Positions 9,115-17,584 are shown, numbered from the stretch's first letter. The stretch: 64,000 bases of DNA from Nitratireductor sp. GISD-1A_MAKvit (GCF_040819555.1 NZ_CP161920.1:3657001-3721000), one strand, 5' to 3'. Numbers and translations are program-made. Notes: generated from the sequence alone by a model not told the origin.

Positions 9115-9522
9115 CTAACCTGGGAGGCCATCAATCTTTGGCACCTCATTGAGGTCATCATCCCAGCCCGCTCGGCTGGAATGGCAGACATGCGCATCGG
9201 GCCGAACATCCAGGGGCGTATCCACGCTACCTGCAGGAACCACGACCAGGCTGCCCTCCATCTGCAGACAGGGGACAGCGCCTCCGCATTCGGTGCAGAA
9301 GCTTTTCTCATGCCGTGTTCCGGGAACCCGATAGTTTCTGGAATGGTCCCGCCCCGACAGCCAGGTCACCTCTGCATTCGTGAAAAAGAGATTTGCAGCG
9401 TGAGCTGAACCCGTATCCTTCCGACAGCGGGAACAATGACAGAGAAAAAAACCCTCAAGCGTTCCGCGGCACTGATACCTGATTGCTCCACACAGGCAGC
9501 TGCCCTTTACCAAGCGTGACAT
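9115..9522 (-). CDS. GFA family (CENP-V/GFA domain) zinc protein
   Basis: A 135-residue protein of the glutathione-dependent formaldehyde-activating (GFA)/CENP-V fold. Zinc ligands are visible as GSCLCGAIRY, CHCSRCRK and FCTECGGAV. The start at 9522 has AGGAGGAGG just upstream; a longer reading to 9558 would include the ribosome site. Many members are annotated as S-(hydroxymethyl)glutathione synthase but few have been tested, so the reaction is open. It ends six bases from the stop of the nitronate monooxygenase on the other strand. Confidence 0.85.
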   Translation of the reverse strand: MSRLVKGSCLCGAIRYQCRGTLEGFFLCHCSRCRKDTGSAHAANLFFTNAEVTWLSGRDHSRNYRVPGTRHEKSFCTECGGAVPCLQMEGSLVVVPAGSVDTPLDVRPDAHVCHSSRAGWDDDLNEVPKIDGLPG

Positions 9523-9618
9523 GCCCCCCTCCTCCTGCAGTCTGGCAATTATATTCACAACCTTTCGGCTTCATATGAGAAGTGCTCTCATTCAGGAAGC
9601 TGCAGGGTGCTCAGACAC

Positions 9619-9652
9619 AAAAAAGCCCGGAGCGCCACAGGGCGCTCCGGGC
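9619..9652 (-). terminator. Rho-independent terminator of cspA
   Basis: A 12-bp GC stem (GCCCGGAGCGCC with CTGT loop and its complement) is followed on the minus strand by TTTTTT. It lies 23 bases after the cspA stop and is a textbook intrinsic terminator. Confidence 0.95.
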
Positions 9653-9674
9653 TGAAACAGCTTACAGAAACCGC

Positions 9675-9881
9675 TTAGGCGGACTGCAGGTTTCCGGCGG
9701 ACAAACGTCCGTCGCGACCGGTCTCAAGTTCAAACGAAACCTGCTGACCTTCAGCGAGGTCGCTCATTCCGGCGCGTTCCACGGCGCTGATGTGAACGAA
9801 CACATCCTTTTCACCGTCGTCGCGCTCGATGAACCCGAAACCCTTCTGACCGTTGAAAAACTTAACTTTACCTGTAGGCAT
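9675..9881 (-). CDS. cspA: Cold-shock protein (CspA family)
   Basis: A 68-residue OB-fold protein that binds single-stranded RNA and DNA and acts as an RNA chaperone. RNP1 is KGFGFI (residues 13-18) and RNP2 is VFVHIS (27-32); the rest matches the family end to end. The ATG at 9881 has AAGGA eight bases upstream. A promoter-like pair at 10026-10054 implies a leader of roughly 137 bases, as is usual for temperature-controlled csp mRNAs. The gene is monocistronic, closed by the terminator at 9619-9652. Confidence 0.96.
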   Translation of the reverse strand: MPTGKVKFFNGQKGFGFIERDDGEKDVFVHISAVERAGMSDLAEGQQVSFELETGRDGRLSAGNLQSA

Positions 9882-10025
9882 GATGGCGATCCTTCAATTA
9901 TCGACCAAAAACACGCAAACCGCACTGCGCGGAATGCAACAAACATCGATTTCAGGAAAGAGATTGGCGGGTCGATCGTCTTGACGCCGCACGAAGCCAA
10001 GTCAGGCCCGAATAACGATATTTCT

Positions 10026-10054
10026 ATTATGCGCGGCAACTATGGCTTGTTCAA
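10026..10054 (-). promoter_or_regulatory. Sigma-70-like promoter for cspA
   Basis: On the minus strand, TTGAAC (10054-10049) and CATAAT (10031-10026) are separated by exactly 17 bases. A start near 10019 would give a leader of about 137 nt before the cspA ATG. Confidence 0.55.
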
Positions 10055-10126
10055 GGCAAAAAATGAACGACGAAGACTCTGACTGCGAACGGAAACACTC
10101 TTCCGGCAAGCCCACGGCGCGAAAAA

Positions 10127-10151
10127 CAAAAAAAGCGGGCCTGAGCCCGCT
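10127..10151 (-). terminator. Rho-independent terminator of the candidate sRNA
   Basis: Minus strand AGCGGGC, a TCAG loop and GCCCGCT, followed by TTTTTTT and then G and more T. No annotated gene on the minus strand ends here, which is what points to a small RNA. Confidence 0.85.
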
Positions 10152-10307
10152 CCCTTCGTGCCTGACCTCAATACGGGTGCCGGTACCTTCATGGTCACCA
10201 CGCAATCCATCAGGGAAAGTTCAGGTACCATCCCGGGGACCTCACCACATATCTTGCAGGACGTCCCGCGCCAGATCGGCGCCTGATGTTGCCTATGTAG
10301 GCCCATA
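10127..10307 (-). ncRNA. Candidate structured small RNA with its own terminator
   Basis: About 180 bases with no convincing ORF end in a strong intrinsic terminator (stem GCGGGC-loop-GCCCGC at 10135-10150, then seven T on the minus strand). A promoter-like pair lies just upstream at 10314-10343. Internal pairing includes GCGCC/GGCGC at 10268-10282 and two GGTACC copies at 10182-10187 and 10224-10229. A 90-codon frame crosses the region but reads through the terminator, so coding is unlikely. It does not match an RNA family that I can recall with certainty. It could also be the 3' end of an unrecognised transcript. Confidence 0.5.
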
Positions 10308-10313
10308 TTCAAA

Positions 10314-10343
10314 AAAATACAAGTAAAATCTTTCTTCTTTCAA
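10314..10343 (-). promoter_or_regulatory. Promoter-like elements for the candidate sRNA
   Basis: Minus strand TTGAAA (10343-10338) and TATTTT (10319-10314) are separated by 18 bases. A start is predicted near 10307. The match is moderate and untested. Confidence 0.4.
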
Positions 10344-10415
10344 TAAATCAAAATAATCAGCCGGCCTTCTGGAACTGCCCCACGCCAAAGAAACCAGGCG
10401 GCGCATGCATGTGGA

Positions 10416-10433
10416 CCGTCAAGAAACCGTCAT
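10416..10433 (+). promoter_or_regulatory. PHO box upstream of phnC
   Basis: CCGTCAA-GAAA-CCGTCAT has the two 7-bp direct repeats and 4-bp A/T-rich spacer of a PhoB site. A third weaker repeat (ACGACAT) follows in the same 11-bp register at 10438-10444. It sits about 105 bases before the phnC start. Confidence 0.75.
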
Positions 10434-10471
10434 CTGAACGACATCCAGCTTTCATGCTCACCCGTTAGGCG

Positions 10472-10512
10472 GTGAGGCCACAAAGGCGAACCAACGCCTG
10501 ACGTAGCCTCAC
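10472..10512 (+). promoter_or_regulatory. Nested hairpin in the phnC leader
   Basis: GTGAGGC (10472-10478) pairs with GCCTCAC (10506-10512), enclosing an inner stem AGGCG/CGCCT (10484-10499). It lies between the PHO box and the phnC ATG and so would be in the mRNA leader. There is no T-tract. A role in stability or attenuation is only inferred. Confidence 0.35.
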
Positions 10513-10536
10513 GAAGGCGTTTGACGGGAAAAGCAC

Positions 10537-11379
10537 ATGCTTGAAATTCGACAGGTTACCCGACGCTTCGGACAGAACACGGCCGTGCGCGACGTGGAGC
10601 TGGAAATCGAACAGGGCCAGATGGTCGGAATCATCGGTCGCTCTGGTGCCGGCAAATCGACGCTTCTGCGCATGATCAACCGGCTGATCGATCCATCCGA
10701 AGGCTCGATCTCGTTTCAGGGCAAAGAGGTATCGGCTCTCAGGGGGGCGGAGCTTCGCCGCTGGCAACGCGACTGCGCCATGATTTTCCAGCAGTTCAAT
10801 CTGGTGCCGCGTCTCGACGTGCTGACCAACGTCCTGCTTGGACGCCTCAACCATCGCTCCACCGTTCTGAACCTGATGAACATGTTTACCCGCGAAGAGC
10901 GCATCCGCGCCATCGCCGCGCTCGAGCGTCTCGACATCGCCCAGACCGCCCTGCAGCGCGCCGGCACCCTTTCCGGCGGCCAGCAGCAGCGCGTGGCGAT
11001 CGCCCGCGCACTCATGCAGGAGCCGAAGGTGATCCTCGCCGACGAGCCAATCGCCTCGCTCGATCCGCTCAACGCCAAGGTGGTGATGGACTCACTAGCC
11101 GATATTAATGCCCGCGAGGGCATCACCGTCATCACCAACCTGCACACGCTCGACACGGCGCGCGCCTATTGCAACCGCATTGTCGGCATGGCGAAGGGCG
11201 CGGTGGTTTTCGACGGCCCGCCGGAGGCGCTCACCAGCGAAGCGGTGCGGACGATCTATGGCGGTGAGGAAGGCGCGGAGCTCTCCGAGGCCATCACCTC
11301 AACCAGCATCGATATCCCGGCTCCACAGCCGGCAAGGAAATCGACCGGTCAGGCGCAACCGGCGCTCGCCGCCGTCTGA
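10537..11379 (+). CDS. phnC: Phosphonate/phosphate ABC transporter ATP-binding protein PhnC
   Basis: The 280-residue ATPase that drives phosphonate uptake through PhnE. Walker [10 protein letters not shown] is at residues 34-42, the Q-loop in MIFQQFNLV, the signature LSGGQQQR, and Walker [13 protein letters not shown]. The last 30 residues (Pro/Ala-rich) extend beyond the usual domain. It is the first gene of an operon running phnC-D-E-E-DUF1045-phnM-phnN. In Sinorhizobium the corresponding phoCDET transporter carries both phosphate and phosphonates, so the substrate range may be broad. A PHO box lies upstream. Confidence 0.95.
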   Translation: MLEIRQVTRRFGQNTAVRDVELEIEQGQMVGIIGRSGAGKSTLLRMINRLIDPSEGSISFQGKEVSALRGAELRRWQRDCAMIFQQFNLVPRLDVLTNVLLGRLNHRSTVLNLMNMFTREERIRAIAALERLDIAQTALQRAGTLSGGQQQRVAIARALMQEPKVILADEPIASLDPLNAKVVMDSLADINAREGITVITNLHTLDTARAYCNRIVGMAKGAVVFDGPPEALTSEAVRTIYGGEEGAELSEAITSTSIDIPAPQPARKSTGQAQPALAAV

Positions 11380-11463
11380 TCAACGAGATCGCCTGGCCCG
11401 CGTAACGGGCTCCACCTGTCTGAAAACCCGCCGGCAAGGCCGGCACCCAAATGGAGAGACGTC

Positions 11464-12372
11464 ATGTTCAAGAAAGCTCTTATGGGCGCCGTTGCGCTCA
11501 CCGCATTGATGGTCGGCGGCGCACAGGCCGAAGACCTGAAAGAGTTCCGCATCGGCATTCTCGGCGGTGAAAACGAAGCCGACCGCCTGCGCAATTTCTC
11601 CTGCATGGTCGACAAGCTTCCCGAGGTTCTGGGCGTCGAGAAGGTCGCTCTGTTCCCGGCTGCCGACTATGACGGCGTGATCCAGGGCCTGCTGGGCGGC
11701 ACGCTCGATTATGCCGAGCTCGGCGCTTCTGGCTATGCCAAGGTCTATCTGGAAGATCCGAAGGCCGTTGAGCCGATCCTCACCACGGTTCAGACCGACG
11801 GCTCCACCGGCTATCATTCGGTCATGGTGGCCCGCAAGGATTCCGGCATCACCAAGCTGGAAGACATGAAGGGCAAGAAGCTCGGCTTTGCCGACCCGGA
11901 TTCCACCTCCGGTTACCTCGTTCCCGCCGTCACACTGCCAAAGGCAGTCGGCGCTTCGGTTGAAGAGTTCTTCGGCGAGACCGGCTTCGGCGGCGGCCAC
12001 GAGAACCTGGTTCTCGAAGTGGTGAAGGGCACGTTCGACGCCGGCACAACCTGGGCTTCGGGCGTTGGCGAATTCTCCGACGGCTACACCTCCGGCAATC
12101 TGCACAAGATGGTCGAGAAGGGCATTCTCGACATGGACGATCTGGTTGAGCTCTGGAAGTCGCCGCTGATCCCGAATGGTCCGGTCGTGGTCCGCACCTC
12201 CATGGACGCCGACATGAAGAACAAGTTCAAGACCTTCATGATGGAAATGCCGGAAGCCGATCCGGAGTGCTTCGCAGCCATTCAGGGCGGCGATTACAAG
12301 GGCTACACCGAAGTGACCCCGGCATTCTACGAGCCGATCATCGACGCCCGCCGCTCCAAGATCGGTTCCTGA
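11464..12372 (+). CDS. phnD: Phosphonate ABC transporter substrate-binding protein PhnD
   Basis: A 302-residue periplasmic binding protein that captures phosphonates for PhnC/PhnE. A Sec signal peptide (KKALMGAVALTALMVGGAQA) is cleaved near residue 22. The mature part follows the PhnD pattern, with FRIGILGGENEADRL at the start and LGFADPDSTSGYLVP, where the DPDSTSG segment forms the phosphonate-binding loop in this family. AGGCCGGCACCCAAATGGAGAG precedes the start in two pieces, with GGAGAG as ribosome site. It lies 84 bases after phnC. Confidence 0.95.
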   Translation: MFKKALMGAVALTALMVGGAQAEDLKEFRIGILGGENEADRLRNFSCMVDKLPEVLGVEKVALFPAADYDGVIQGLLGGTLDYAELGASGYAKVYLEDPKAVEPILTTVQTDGSTGYHSVMVARKDSGITKLEDMKGKKLGFADPDSTSGYLVPAVTLPKAVGASVEEFFGETGFGGGHENLVLEVVKGTFDAGTTWASGVGEFSDGYTSGNLHKMVEKGILDMDDLVELWKSPLIPNGPVVVRTSMDADMKNKFKTFMMEMPEADPECFAAIQGGDYKGYTEVTPAFYEPIIDARRSKIGS

Positions 12373-12439
12373 TCCCTTTCCCGCAATCTGACACGCCGCT
12401 GGCTCCTGCCGGCGGCGTTGTCACACAGGCGTGCCAGAC

Positions 12440-13408
12440 ATGACAGCAACGACCCATTCCCCGCTTCTTTCCGAAGCCGGCCAGGCCGTGGAGCGCCACT
12501 GGCGCGAACTGGCTGGACGCCGCCGGCTCTACACCATTGGCGGCATCGTGTTCATGGTTCTCGCCATGAGCGGTTCGCTCTGGTTTGCCAATGAATCGAA
12601 CGCCGGCAAGTTCTTCGACCGACTGCCCTATCTGTTCGATTTCGTGGGGCAGATGCTGCCGCGCGATGGCTGGGAAATCTGGCGCGCGCTGTTCGACCTG
12701 CCCTCGCCTTATGACGATGGCAGCCTGAAATACAATTATCCCGATGGACGGATTTATCTCACCGATACGTTCTATCTGCCCGAATATTTCTACAAGATGC
12801 TGGAGACCATCAACATTGCGCTGGTTTCCACACTGATCGGCTTCGGCTTTGGCTTCATTCTGTGCTTCCTCGCCGCATCGAACCTGACAACGCGGCGCTG
12901 GCTGCGTTTCTTCGTGCGCCGTTTCATGGAACTGCTGCGCGCCTTCCCCGAGATCGTCATCGCAGGCTTCTTTCTCGCCATCCTGTCGATCGGCGCGGTA
13001 CCCGCGATCATCGCAGTCTCGATCCACACGGTCGGCGCGCTCGGAAAAATGTTCTTCGAAGTGGTCGAAAACGCCGACATGAAGGCCGAGGAAGGCCTGC
13101 GTGCTGCCGGCGCGAACTGGGTGGAGCGTGTCTGGTTCGCCATCGTTCCACAGGTCATGCCCAACTTCCTGAGCTACGCGCTCCTGCGTTTCGAGATCAA
13201 TGTGCGCGCCTCCACCATCATCGGCGCGGTCGGGGGCGGTGGTATCGGCGAGGCACTGCGCCTGTCGATCAGTCGAACGCATGAGGCAAAGACGCTCGCC
13301 ATCATCCTCCTCCTGTTCTGCACCATCGTCGCGGTCGACCAGTTTTCGGCCTGGCTGCGCGGGCGCCTCGTCGGCAGGCAGGCATTTGAATTTGGCCGGG
13401 GAGCCTGA
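12440..13408 (+). CDS. phnE: Phosphonate ABC transporter permease PhnE (first copy)
   Basis: A 322-residue inner-membrane permease. I chose the ATG at 12440 (AGGCG about 8 bases upstream) over the GTG at 12431. After the first membrane helix (TIGGIVFMVLAMSGSLWF) comes an external loop of about 80 residues before the remaining helices, longer than in the E. coli type. The EAA-type coupling loop is visible as EEGLRAAGANWVERVWFAIVPQ. It pairs with the second permease encoded 2 bases downstream, as in the PhoE/PhoT pair of rhizobia. Confidence 0.92.
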   Translation: MTATTHSPLLSEAGQAVERHWRELAGRRRLYTIGGIVFMVLAMSGSLWFANESNAGKFFDRLPYLFDFVGQMLPRDGWEIWRALFDLPSPYDDGSLKYNYPDGRIYLTDTFYLPEYFYKMLETINIALVSTLIGFGFGFILCFLAASNLTTRRWLRFFVRRFMELLRAFPEIVIAGFFLAILSIGAVPAIIAVSIHTVGALGKMFFEVVENADMKAEEGLRAAGANWVERVWFAIVPQVMPNFLSYALLRFEINVRASTIIGAVGGGGIGEALRLSISRTHEAKTLAIILLLFCTIVAVDQFSAWLRGRLVGRQAFEFGRGA

Positions 13409-13410
13409 TC

Positions 13411-14958
13411 ATGACCGAAACCGAAGCCAGCGCCATCGTCGCGCGCCATGCAGATGTTTTTCAGCGCCCGCTGCTTGAGCGCTTTCGCGCTGCACTCATC
13501 ATCGCAGCCGTCGCGCTCTACATGGTCTTTGCCTGGTGGCTCTTTGCCATGGGGCAGGTCATTTCCAATGGCAACTGGGAAATAGCCGGCAGCTATCTGG
13601 CCGACTGGGTTTCCTATGAAATACGTCCTGATATCGAATATGACGGCGATACGCTGGACGTTTCCTTTCCCCGCTTCTCTCCACTGGGAGACGATCCGAA
13701 ACCGAACTGGGTGGTGACTGAAACAGCGACAGTCGAACGCCGCAGTGCGACGACCGCTGAAGCAGCAGGCTCCGACAGCGGCGAAACCAGCGGCGCCGGC
13801 TTCCTCGGCGCGCTGGACACGAAACCTGCTACGAAAGACGACGGTGGGTTTCTTGGCACCATGACGTCTCCCTCCGCGCCATCAGAAAATCCCTCCACAA
13901 ACACCGCACCGGCGGAACCGGTGGTGACCCGTGAGGAAGCCATTGTGAGCGCTGATGTTTCCTTCGGCGGCGACACACACATCCGCGTTCAGCCGGGCTT
14001 CGTGACCGTCACGCACAAGGGCGAGACGCTGGAACTCGACATCGAGGAACGGAGAGCCGTGAATGCACGTGAACCTCTGCCGGAGTGGGCGAGCCAGCGC
14101 GCGCCCGGCGCCAAGGTGATCGTGCGTTTCGGGTTCGCCGGCCGCGCGGAAATCGAGGATGACGAGGTAAAGGTGCGTCGTCGTTTCCTTGGCTGGGAGA
14201 ACTTCTTCTTTGATACACGCTCTCCCTATTGGGATATGTCGGCCAGCGAGGTTCTCGGCACGATCTTCTTCGGTGAACGCATTGAGGAAGGCCGCTCCAA
14301 TCTGGCCGTTGCCTGGGGCAATTTCGTCAACAATGCCGACTGGCAGCATGGCGATGTCTGGCTGAAGCTGCTTCAGACCATCGTCATGGCGTTTGCCGGC
14401 ACGGTGTTCGCCTCGCTTCTGGCCTTCCCGCTTGCCTTTGCGGCTGCGCGCAACATCATGCCAAACCGCTTCGTCAACCATCTCTTGAAGCGCTCTTTCG
14501 ATTTTCTACGCTCGGTGGACATGCTGATCTGGGCGCTTTTCTTCACCCGGGCGTTCGGACCGGGGCCGCTGGCCGGCATTTCGGCGATTTTCTTCACCGA
14601 CACCGGCACCTTTGGCAAGCTTTACTCGGAAGCGCTCGAGAACATCGATGACAAGCAGCGAGAAGGCGTGCGCTCCGTCGGCGCCTCGCCGTCATCCGTG
14701 CAGCGCTTTGGCGTCGTGCCGCAGGTGCTGCCGGTGTTTTTGAGCCAGTCTCTGTATTTCTGGGAGTCCAACACGCGCTCTGCCACCATCATCGGCGCCG
14801 TGGGTGCGGGCGGTATCGGTCTCAAGCTATGGGAGGCCATGCGCACAAATCAGGACTGGGAAAACGTGGCCTACATGGTGATCCTGATCCTGCTGGTGGT
14901 CTTCGTATTCGACGGCATTTCCAATGCGCTTCGGCAACGTCTCATCGGGAGACAATGA
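13411..14958 (+). CDS. phnE: Phosphonate ABC transporter permease PhnE (second copy, with large insert)
   Basis: A 515-residue permease, about twice the usual PhnE length. A first helix at roughly residues 24-46 is followed by about 270 residues outside the membrane, then the standard permease helices with a coupling loop (REGVRSVGASPSSVQRFGVVPQ). The insert contains a Ser/Thr/Pro/Ala-rich stretch (about residues 105-170) that repeats a GFLG-type motif (GAGFLGALDT, DGGFLGTMTS), then a beta-rich segment. Long second permeases occur in rhizobial PhoT proteins. The insert is probably periplasmic and may contact the binding protein, which is inference. Confidence 0.9.
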   Translation: MTETEASAIVARHADVFQRPLLERFRAALIIAAVALYMVFAWWLFAMGQVISNGNWEIAGSYLADWVSYEIRPDIEYDGDTLDVSFPRFSPLGDDPKPNWVVTETATVERRSATTAEAAGSDSGETSGAGFLGALDTKPATKDDGGFLGTMTSPSAPSENPSTNTAPAEPVVTREEAIVSADVSFGGDTHIRVQPGFVTVTHKGETLELDIEERRAVNAREPLPEWASQRAPGAKVIVRFGFAGRAEIEDDEVKVRRRFLGWENFFFDTRSPYWDMSASEVLGTIFFGERIEEGRSNLAVAWGNFVNNADWQHGDVWLKLLQTIVMAFAGTVFASLLAFPLAFAAARNIMPNRFVNHLLKRSFDFLRSVDMLIWALFFTRAFGPGPLAGISAIFFTDTGTFGKLYSEALENIDDKQREGVRSVGASPSSVQRFGVVPQVLPVFLSQSLYFWESNTRSATIIGAVGAGGIGLKLWEAMRTNQDWENVAYMVILILLVVFVFDGISNALRQRLIGRQ

Positions 14959-15070
14959 CCGCGATGATGACGTCACGGAAATTGGCTGATAGCCTTCGCG
15001 GTCCTTTCGAGGGATTCGTCAACCTGTCACACAAATCGCCTATTGCACCGCAATCGGCGAGGAAAAGCTC

Positions 15071-15778
15071 ATGCGCTACGCAATCTACTTCACACCTGAA
15101 CAAGACGACCCGCTGGCCCGGGCCGCCGCTCGCTGGCTGGGACGCGACGCCTTTACAGGCGAAGCGCTCACCCCCGCGGGAGCCGGGCCATTCTCGGCTG
15201 CGGAGATCTCGTTTCACACCGCCGCCGCGCGACGCTATGGCTTTCATGCGACGCTGAAAGCGCCGTTCCGACTGGCAGAGCGGCAGAGTGAGCAGGCGCT
15301 AATCCAAGCGCTGGAGACGTTCTGCGCGCAGATGGAGCCGGTGACGGTCCCGCGCGCGGTGGTGCGTAAGCTTGACGGCTTTTTTGCACTTGTCCCTGAA
15401 GAGCGCTCCGAAAGGCTGGACGCGTTGGCCGGCAGCATCGTGGAGCACTTTGAGTCCTTTCGGGCACCGCTCACTCCCAGCGAGCTCGAACGGCGCAATC
15501 CCGACAATCTTTCACCCTCGCAGCTCAAAAACCTGCACAAGTGGGGATACCCCTATGTGTTTGACGAATTTCGCTTCCACATGACCCTGACCGGGCGTGT
15601 GCCACAGGAGGAAGCTCCGCGCATGGAACGCGCCATCGACGCCTTCTTCGGGCCGCTTTTGTCGGAACCACTGGAGATCGGATCGCTGGCCCTGTTTATC
15701 GAGCCGGAGCCGGGTGCACCATTCCAGGTGAAATCCTTCCACACGCTCGGCTGGAACAAGACAAGAAAGACTGCTTGA
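15071..15778 (+). CDS. DUF1045 phosphonate-operon protein (2H phosphoesterase fold)
   Basis: A 235-residue protein found in alphaproteobacterial phn operons and assigned to the 2H phosphoesterase superfamily. The paired His motifs are present: FHATLKAPF near residue 58 and FHMTLTGRV further on. Such folds open cyclic phosphates, which would fit the 5-phospho-ribosyl 1,2-cyclic phosphate produced by C-P lyase (normally handled by PhnP). No phnP is visible in the window, so this protein may fill that role; this is inference. GAGGAAAAGCTC precedes the ATG. The stop is 2 bases before phnM. Confidence 0.85.
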   Translation: MRYAIYFTPEQDDPLARAAARWLGRDAFTGEALTPAGAGPFSAAEISFHTAAARRYGFHATLKAPFRLAERQSEQALIQALETFCAQMEPVTVPRAVVRKLDGFFALVPEERSERLDALAGSIVEHFESFRAPLTPSELERRNPDNLSPSQLKNLHKWGYPYVFDEFRFHMTLTGRVPQEEAPRMERAIDAFFGPLLSEPLEIGSLALFIEPEPGAPFQVKSFHTLGWNKTRKTA

Positions 15779-15780
15779 TA

Positions 15781-16920
15781 ATGACGAACGAACTGGTCCT
15801 CAAAAACGCCCGCATCGTGCTGCCCGATGAGGTGATCGAAGGCAGCATTTCGATCCGCGACGGGCGCATCGCCGACATTGCCGCCGGCAATGCCGCTGCC
15901 GGTGAAGACATGGAGGGCGATTACGTCCTGCCGGGCCTGGTCGAACTGCACACCGACCATCTGGAGCGCCACTATGCACCGCGCCCGAAAGTGCGCTGGA
16001 ACCCCATCGCCTCGGTGCTCGCACATGATGCGCAGATTGCCGCATCCGGCATCACCACCGTGTTTGACGCGCTTCGCATCGGTTTGGATGAAGACAGCAA
16101 CCTGTGTGCTTTGGAAATGCGCGAGCTCGGCCACGCCATCGAGAACAGCGTGGAAGCCGGCCGCCTGCGTGCCGACCACTTCCTGCATCTGCGCTGTGAG
16201 GTCTCCGCGCCCGATTGCCTGGAAGGGTTTGAGCTTTTCAGAAACGACAGCCGGGTAAAGCTCGCTTCGCTGATGGACCACTCGCCGGGCCAGCGTCAGT
16301 TCACCAGCATCGAGACCTACAAGGTCTACTACATGAACAAGACCGGCATGACGGAAGAGGATTTCCGCCAGTTCTGCGACAAGCGCATCACCCAGTCGCA
16401 GACCTATTCCAGCCGGCATCGCAACGCCATTGCCGAAATCTGCCGGGAAAACGGCATCATTCTGGCGAGCCATGACGACGCCACGATGGAGCATGTGGAC
16501 GAGGCGGCGACGCAGGGCGTGCGCGTGGCCGAGTTCCCGACCACACAGGAAGCGGCAACCGCCTCGCGCGACGCCGGCATGCAGGTGCTGATGGGCGCGC
16601 CCAATGTGGTGCGCGGCGGATCGCACTCCGGCAATGTCTCAGCGCGCAGCCTGGCGGAAGGCAAGACGCTCGACATTCTGTCGTCGGATTATATCCCGTT
16701 CAGCCTTGTTCAGGCCGCTTTTGCGCTCGGTGAGACGGTGGAGCACATTTCGCTGCCCCAGGCCGTCGCCATGGTTTCGAAGAACCCGGCAGAAGCCGTC
16801 GGGCTTGATGATCGCGGCATTCTCGAAGCCGGCCGCCGTGCCGACATGATCCGCGTGCGGGTGGACGAGCATGTGCCGATTGTGCGCTCGGTCTGGCGCG
16901 AGGGAGCGCGGGTGGCATGA
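15781..16920 (+). CDS. phnM: Alpha-D-ribose 1-methylphosphonate 5-triphosphate diphosphatase PhnM
   Basis: A 379-residue amidohydrolase-superfamily enzyme that removes pyrophosphate from ribose 1-methylphosphonate 5-triphosphate before the C-P lyase step. The metal motif ELHTDHLERH is visible near residue 57, with ASHDDATMEHV and GAPNVVRGGSHSGN further on, as in known PhnM. The ATG at 15781 gives the standard MTNELVLKNARIVLP start. It is tightly packed between DUF1045 and phnN, overlapping the latter by four bases. Confidence 0.95.
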   Translation: MTNELVLKNARIVLPDEVIEGSISIRDGRIADIAAGNAAAGEDMEGDYVLPGLVELHTDHLERHYAPRPKVRWNPIASVLAHDAQIAASGITTVFDALRIGLDEDSNLCALEMRELGHAIENSVEAGRLRADHFLHLRCEVSAPDCLEGFELFRNDSRVKLASLMDHSPGQRQFTSIETYKVYYMNKTGMTEEDFRQFCDKRITQSQTYSSRHRNAIAEICRENGIILASHDDATMEHVDEAATQGVRVAEFPTTQEAATASRDAGMQVLMGAPNVVRGGSHSGNVSARSLAEGKTLDILSSDYIPFSLVQAAFALGETVEHISLPQAVAMVSKNPAEAVGLDDRGILEAGRRADMIRVRVDEHVPIVRSVWREGARVA

Positions 16921-17549
16921 GGTCTTCTGCCACGCTGGAGCGCGTCATCGACGAGCAGGATTTCCCGATCCGGCACGGCGTCTTCATTGCTGTCGCAGGC
17001 CCCTCGGGCGCCGGCAAGGATTCGGTGATGGACTATGCGCGCCATCGGCTCGGCCCCCAGGATAGCGACGTCACCTTCGTGCGCCGTGTCATCACCCGCG
17101 AGATGGACGGTGCCGGCGAGGCCCATGACTGTCTTACGCGGGGAGAGTTCGATGAAGCCGAAAGCAAAGGCGCATTCGCCGTAAGCTGGGAAGCGAACGG
17201 GCTGAAATACGGCCTGCCCGCCAGCGTGGACGGCATTGTGCGCGAAAGCCATGTGGCCGTTGCCAACGTTTCCCGCGCCGTCATCCCGCTCCTGCGTGAA
17301 CGCTATGGCAATGTCATTGCCGTGATCGTGACCGCATCCCGCGAGGTCCTTGCCGAGCGGCTTTCAAGCCGCGGCCGCGAGACCCGTGAGGAAGTGCTGG
17401 CGCGTCTCGAACGGGCGCACGCGAAGGAGCTCGCCGTGGAAGACGCAACGGTCATCGACAATTCCGGCGCGCTGGAAGAGGCGGGCGAAAAATTTCAGGA
17501 CATTCTGCGCCGCGCTGCGGCATGGAGCGCGGTGAGCGACAGCGTCTAA
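16917..17549 (+). CDS. phnN: Ribose 1,5-bisphosphate phosphokinase PhnN
   Basis: A 210-residue guanylate-kinase-like enzyme that phosphorylates ribose 1,5-bisphosphate to PRPP, the last step of phosphonate catabolism. The P-loop GPSGAGKDS is at residues 28-36, and the VITREMDGAGEAHD segment matches the family. It starts inside phnM (ATGA overlap) and is the last gene of the operon. A stem-loop at 17585-17608 follows. Confidence 0.94.
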   Translation: MRSSATLERVIDEQDFPIRHGVFIAVAGPSGAGKDSVMDYARHRLGPQDSDVTFVRRVITREMDGAGEAHDCLTRGEFDEAESKGAFAVSWEANGLKYGLPASVDGIVRESHVAVANVSRAVIPLLRERYGNVIAVIVTASREVLAERLSSRGRETREEVLARLERAHAKELAVEDATVIDNSGALEEAGEKFQDILRRAAAWSAVSDSV

Positions 17550-17584
17550 CCACCACACCTGTTTCGGATATGTGAGCAGATACT

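Noticed and set aside
10127..10307. The small RNA as 4.5S SRP RNA, because of an AGGTCAGGCACGAAGGGAGC segment
   Set aside because: It resembles the SRP apical loop only in part and lacks the matching long stem, so the likeness is probably chance.
10040..10312. A 90-codon minus-strand frame across the candidate sRNA
   Set aside because: It passes through a strong intrinsic terminator and its translation has no family pattern.
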